Source: a bacterium
GTDB lineage: Bacteria > Krumholzibacteriota > Krumholzibacteriia > WVZY01
Direction of reading: 5' to 3'
DNA: 8,717 nucleotides
Assembly (NCBI GenBank): GCA_027296025.1
Contig: JAPUJU010000347.1
Location: 1-8,717, forward strand
Shown one piece after another: positions 8,276-8,717 of the stretch. The notes beneath the pieces are model-generated. The model was not told where the DNA came from, ran no database searches, and worked only from the letters and a program-made list of their open reading frames with translations. How positions within the stretch are numbered: the first letter of the stretch is position 1; each line of letters begins with the position of its first letter. The position numbers and the translations under genes are program-made.

Positions 8276-8373
8276 GTCCGTATCCGCTCATCCCGGGTGT
8301 GGCCCTCGCGACGACATCGAGATCACGGCGCGGTCGTCCGCACCGGATCGTCGAGTCGGGTGATCTCAAAAAT

Positions 8374-8386
8374 CTGTATCGTACAG
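8374..8386. promoter_or_regulatory. Palindrome CTGTA-N3-TACAG (possible operator)
   Basis: CTGTA (8374-8378) and TACAG (8382-8386) form a perfect inverted repeat, flanked by two copies of ATCTCAA (8363-8369 and 8388-8394). It resembles a repressor half-site pair but is not the CTGT-N8-ACAG LexA box of gammaproteobacteria. Role uncertain. Confidence 0.22.
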
Positions 8387-8477
8387 TATCTCAACATATT
8401 ACCTGCGAAACATCGAGTTCTATTTCAGTTCGGACACGGTTAGCCGATATCGGTGGTGGCGCGCTGTGTCCGGTAAA

Positions 8478-8486
8478 TGGTATAAA
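8478..8486 (+). promoter_or_regulatory. Possible extended -10 promoter for the gene at 8615
   Basis: TGGTATAAA fits the extended -10 form TGnTATAAT with five of six bases of the hexamer; no -35 box is recognisable at the proper distance. It would give a leader of about 120 bases. Confidence 0.3.
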
Positions 8487-8600
8487 CTCGATACGATGGA
8501 CGTCGAATAGCGAACAGGCATATTCGGAATCTGCCCGGCCGGTTGCTGGGTAGAGCTGGAATCGAGTATTGGTTTCCTGCCCCGAAAGTAATCTGTAGAG

Positions 8601-8606
8601 AGAAGG
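8601..8606 (+). promoter_or_regulatory. Ribosome binding site before the GTG start at 8615
   Basis: AGAAGG lies eight bases upstream of a GTG that opens a reading frame running to the window edge. It supports a real gene start here. Confidence 0.5.
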
Positions 8607-8614
8607 TTTTACAC

Positions 8615-8717
8615 GTGACACATCCGGTCGACAAAGCGGGCGGGGCGGTTTACGCGTTACTGGAGACGCGGCGGCCCGGCGGCGAATCGGGTCCGTCGAT
8701 GTTTTTCAACGACGTGT
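8615..8717 (+). CDS. N-terminus of a rightward gene, possibly aminodeoxychorismate synthase component I
   Basis: Only 34 codons are visible before the window ends. The frame starts with GTG after a good Shine-Dalgarno and begins with a short polar stretch, then VYALLETRRPGGESGPSMFF. The pattern ALL-E-x-R, a Gly/Ser loop and a hydrophobic S-M-F-F-N-D resembles the opening of PabB-type (chorismate to aminodeoxychorismate, folate pathway) proteins, which often begin with a LLETARPG...SFLFxDP-like segment. This resemblance is short and the identification is a guess; the existence of a gene is better supported than its function. Confidence 0.45.
   Translation, partial: MTHPVDKAGGAVYALLETRRPGGESGPSMFFNDV

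Larger units (their letters stand above)
8276..8614. other. 339-base divergent intergenic region
   Basis: This lies between the leftward ABC-F gene and a rightward gene starting at 8615 and must carry promoters for both. I see a small palindrome at 8374-8386, a possible extended -10 site for the rightward gene at 8478-8486, and no convincing promoter for the ABC-F gene. Short open frames here look like noise. Confidence 0.6.

Noticed and set aside
8374..8386. LexA (SOS) box reading of the CTGTA...TACAG palindrome
   Set aside because: The spacing between CTGT and ACAG is five bases, not eight, and no SOS gene adjoins; kept only as a generic palindrome.
8391..8634. Leftward open frames of 64 and 76 codons upstream of the ABC-F gene
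   Set aside because: They overlap each other in different frames, lack ribosome binding sites and show no protein-like pattern.

Overview
The window looks like a piece of chromosome from a moderately GC-rich, Gram-negative-type environmental bacterium. Two lipoproteins, a membrane-bound sulfatase-fold enzyme and an MsbA-like exporter point to a diderm. Between two genes lies a relic of a FlgD-like/type IX-type C-terminal sorting domain, and the cytochrome c domain at the left is of a type common in Planctomycetes, Acidobacteria and FCB-group bacteria. This suggests an FCB-related or similar uncultivated phylum, but the exact taxon cannot be fixed from the sequence.

Layout from left to right. 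(1) Positions 1-2203 hold a leftward two-gene operon. A good sigma70-like promoter at 2175-2203 drives an unrecognised lipoprotein (1114-2097). That gene is followed after 11 bases by a lipoprotein with an N-terminal c-type heme domain and a PHM/DBM-like copper monooxygenase domain (1-1102, cut by the window edge). (2) Positions 2098-2486 form a 389-base gap with the promoter, an 11-bp inverted repeat and a decayed C-terminal sorting-domain remnant (2284-2436). (3) Positions 2487-4079 hold the only complete rightward gene, a five-helix membrane protein with a periplasmic sulfatase/phosphoglycerol-transferase-like domain. It converges on the next gene with only 16 bases between the stops. (4) Positions 4096-8275 hold three leftward genes: an ABC-F ATPase (transcribed first), a small DoxX-family membrane protein and an MsbA-like ABC exporter. 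(5) Positions 8276-8614 are a divergent intergenic region, followed by the first 34 codons of a rightward gene, possibly related to aminodeoxychorismate synthase component I.

The first operon is the most unusual part. It appears to export a heme-copper redox enzyme to the cell envelope together with a beta-rich lipoprotein that carries a short internal duplication. The sulfatase-fold enzyme and the exporter would both act on envelope lipids or polymers, but nothing in the sequence links them directly. The ABC-F protein, DoxX protein and exporter are ordinary housekeeping-type genes. I did not see tRNA, rRNA, CRISPR arrays or insertion sequences.
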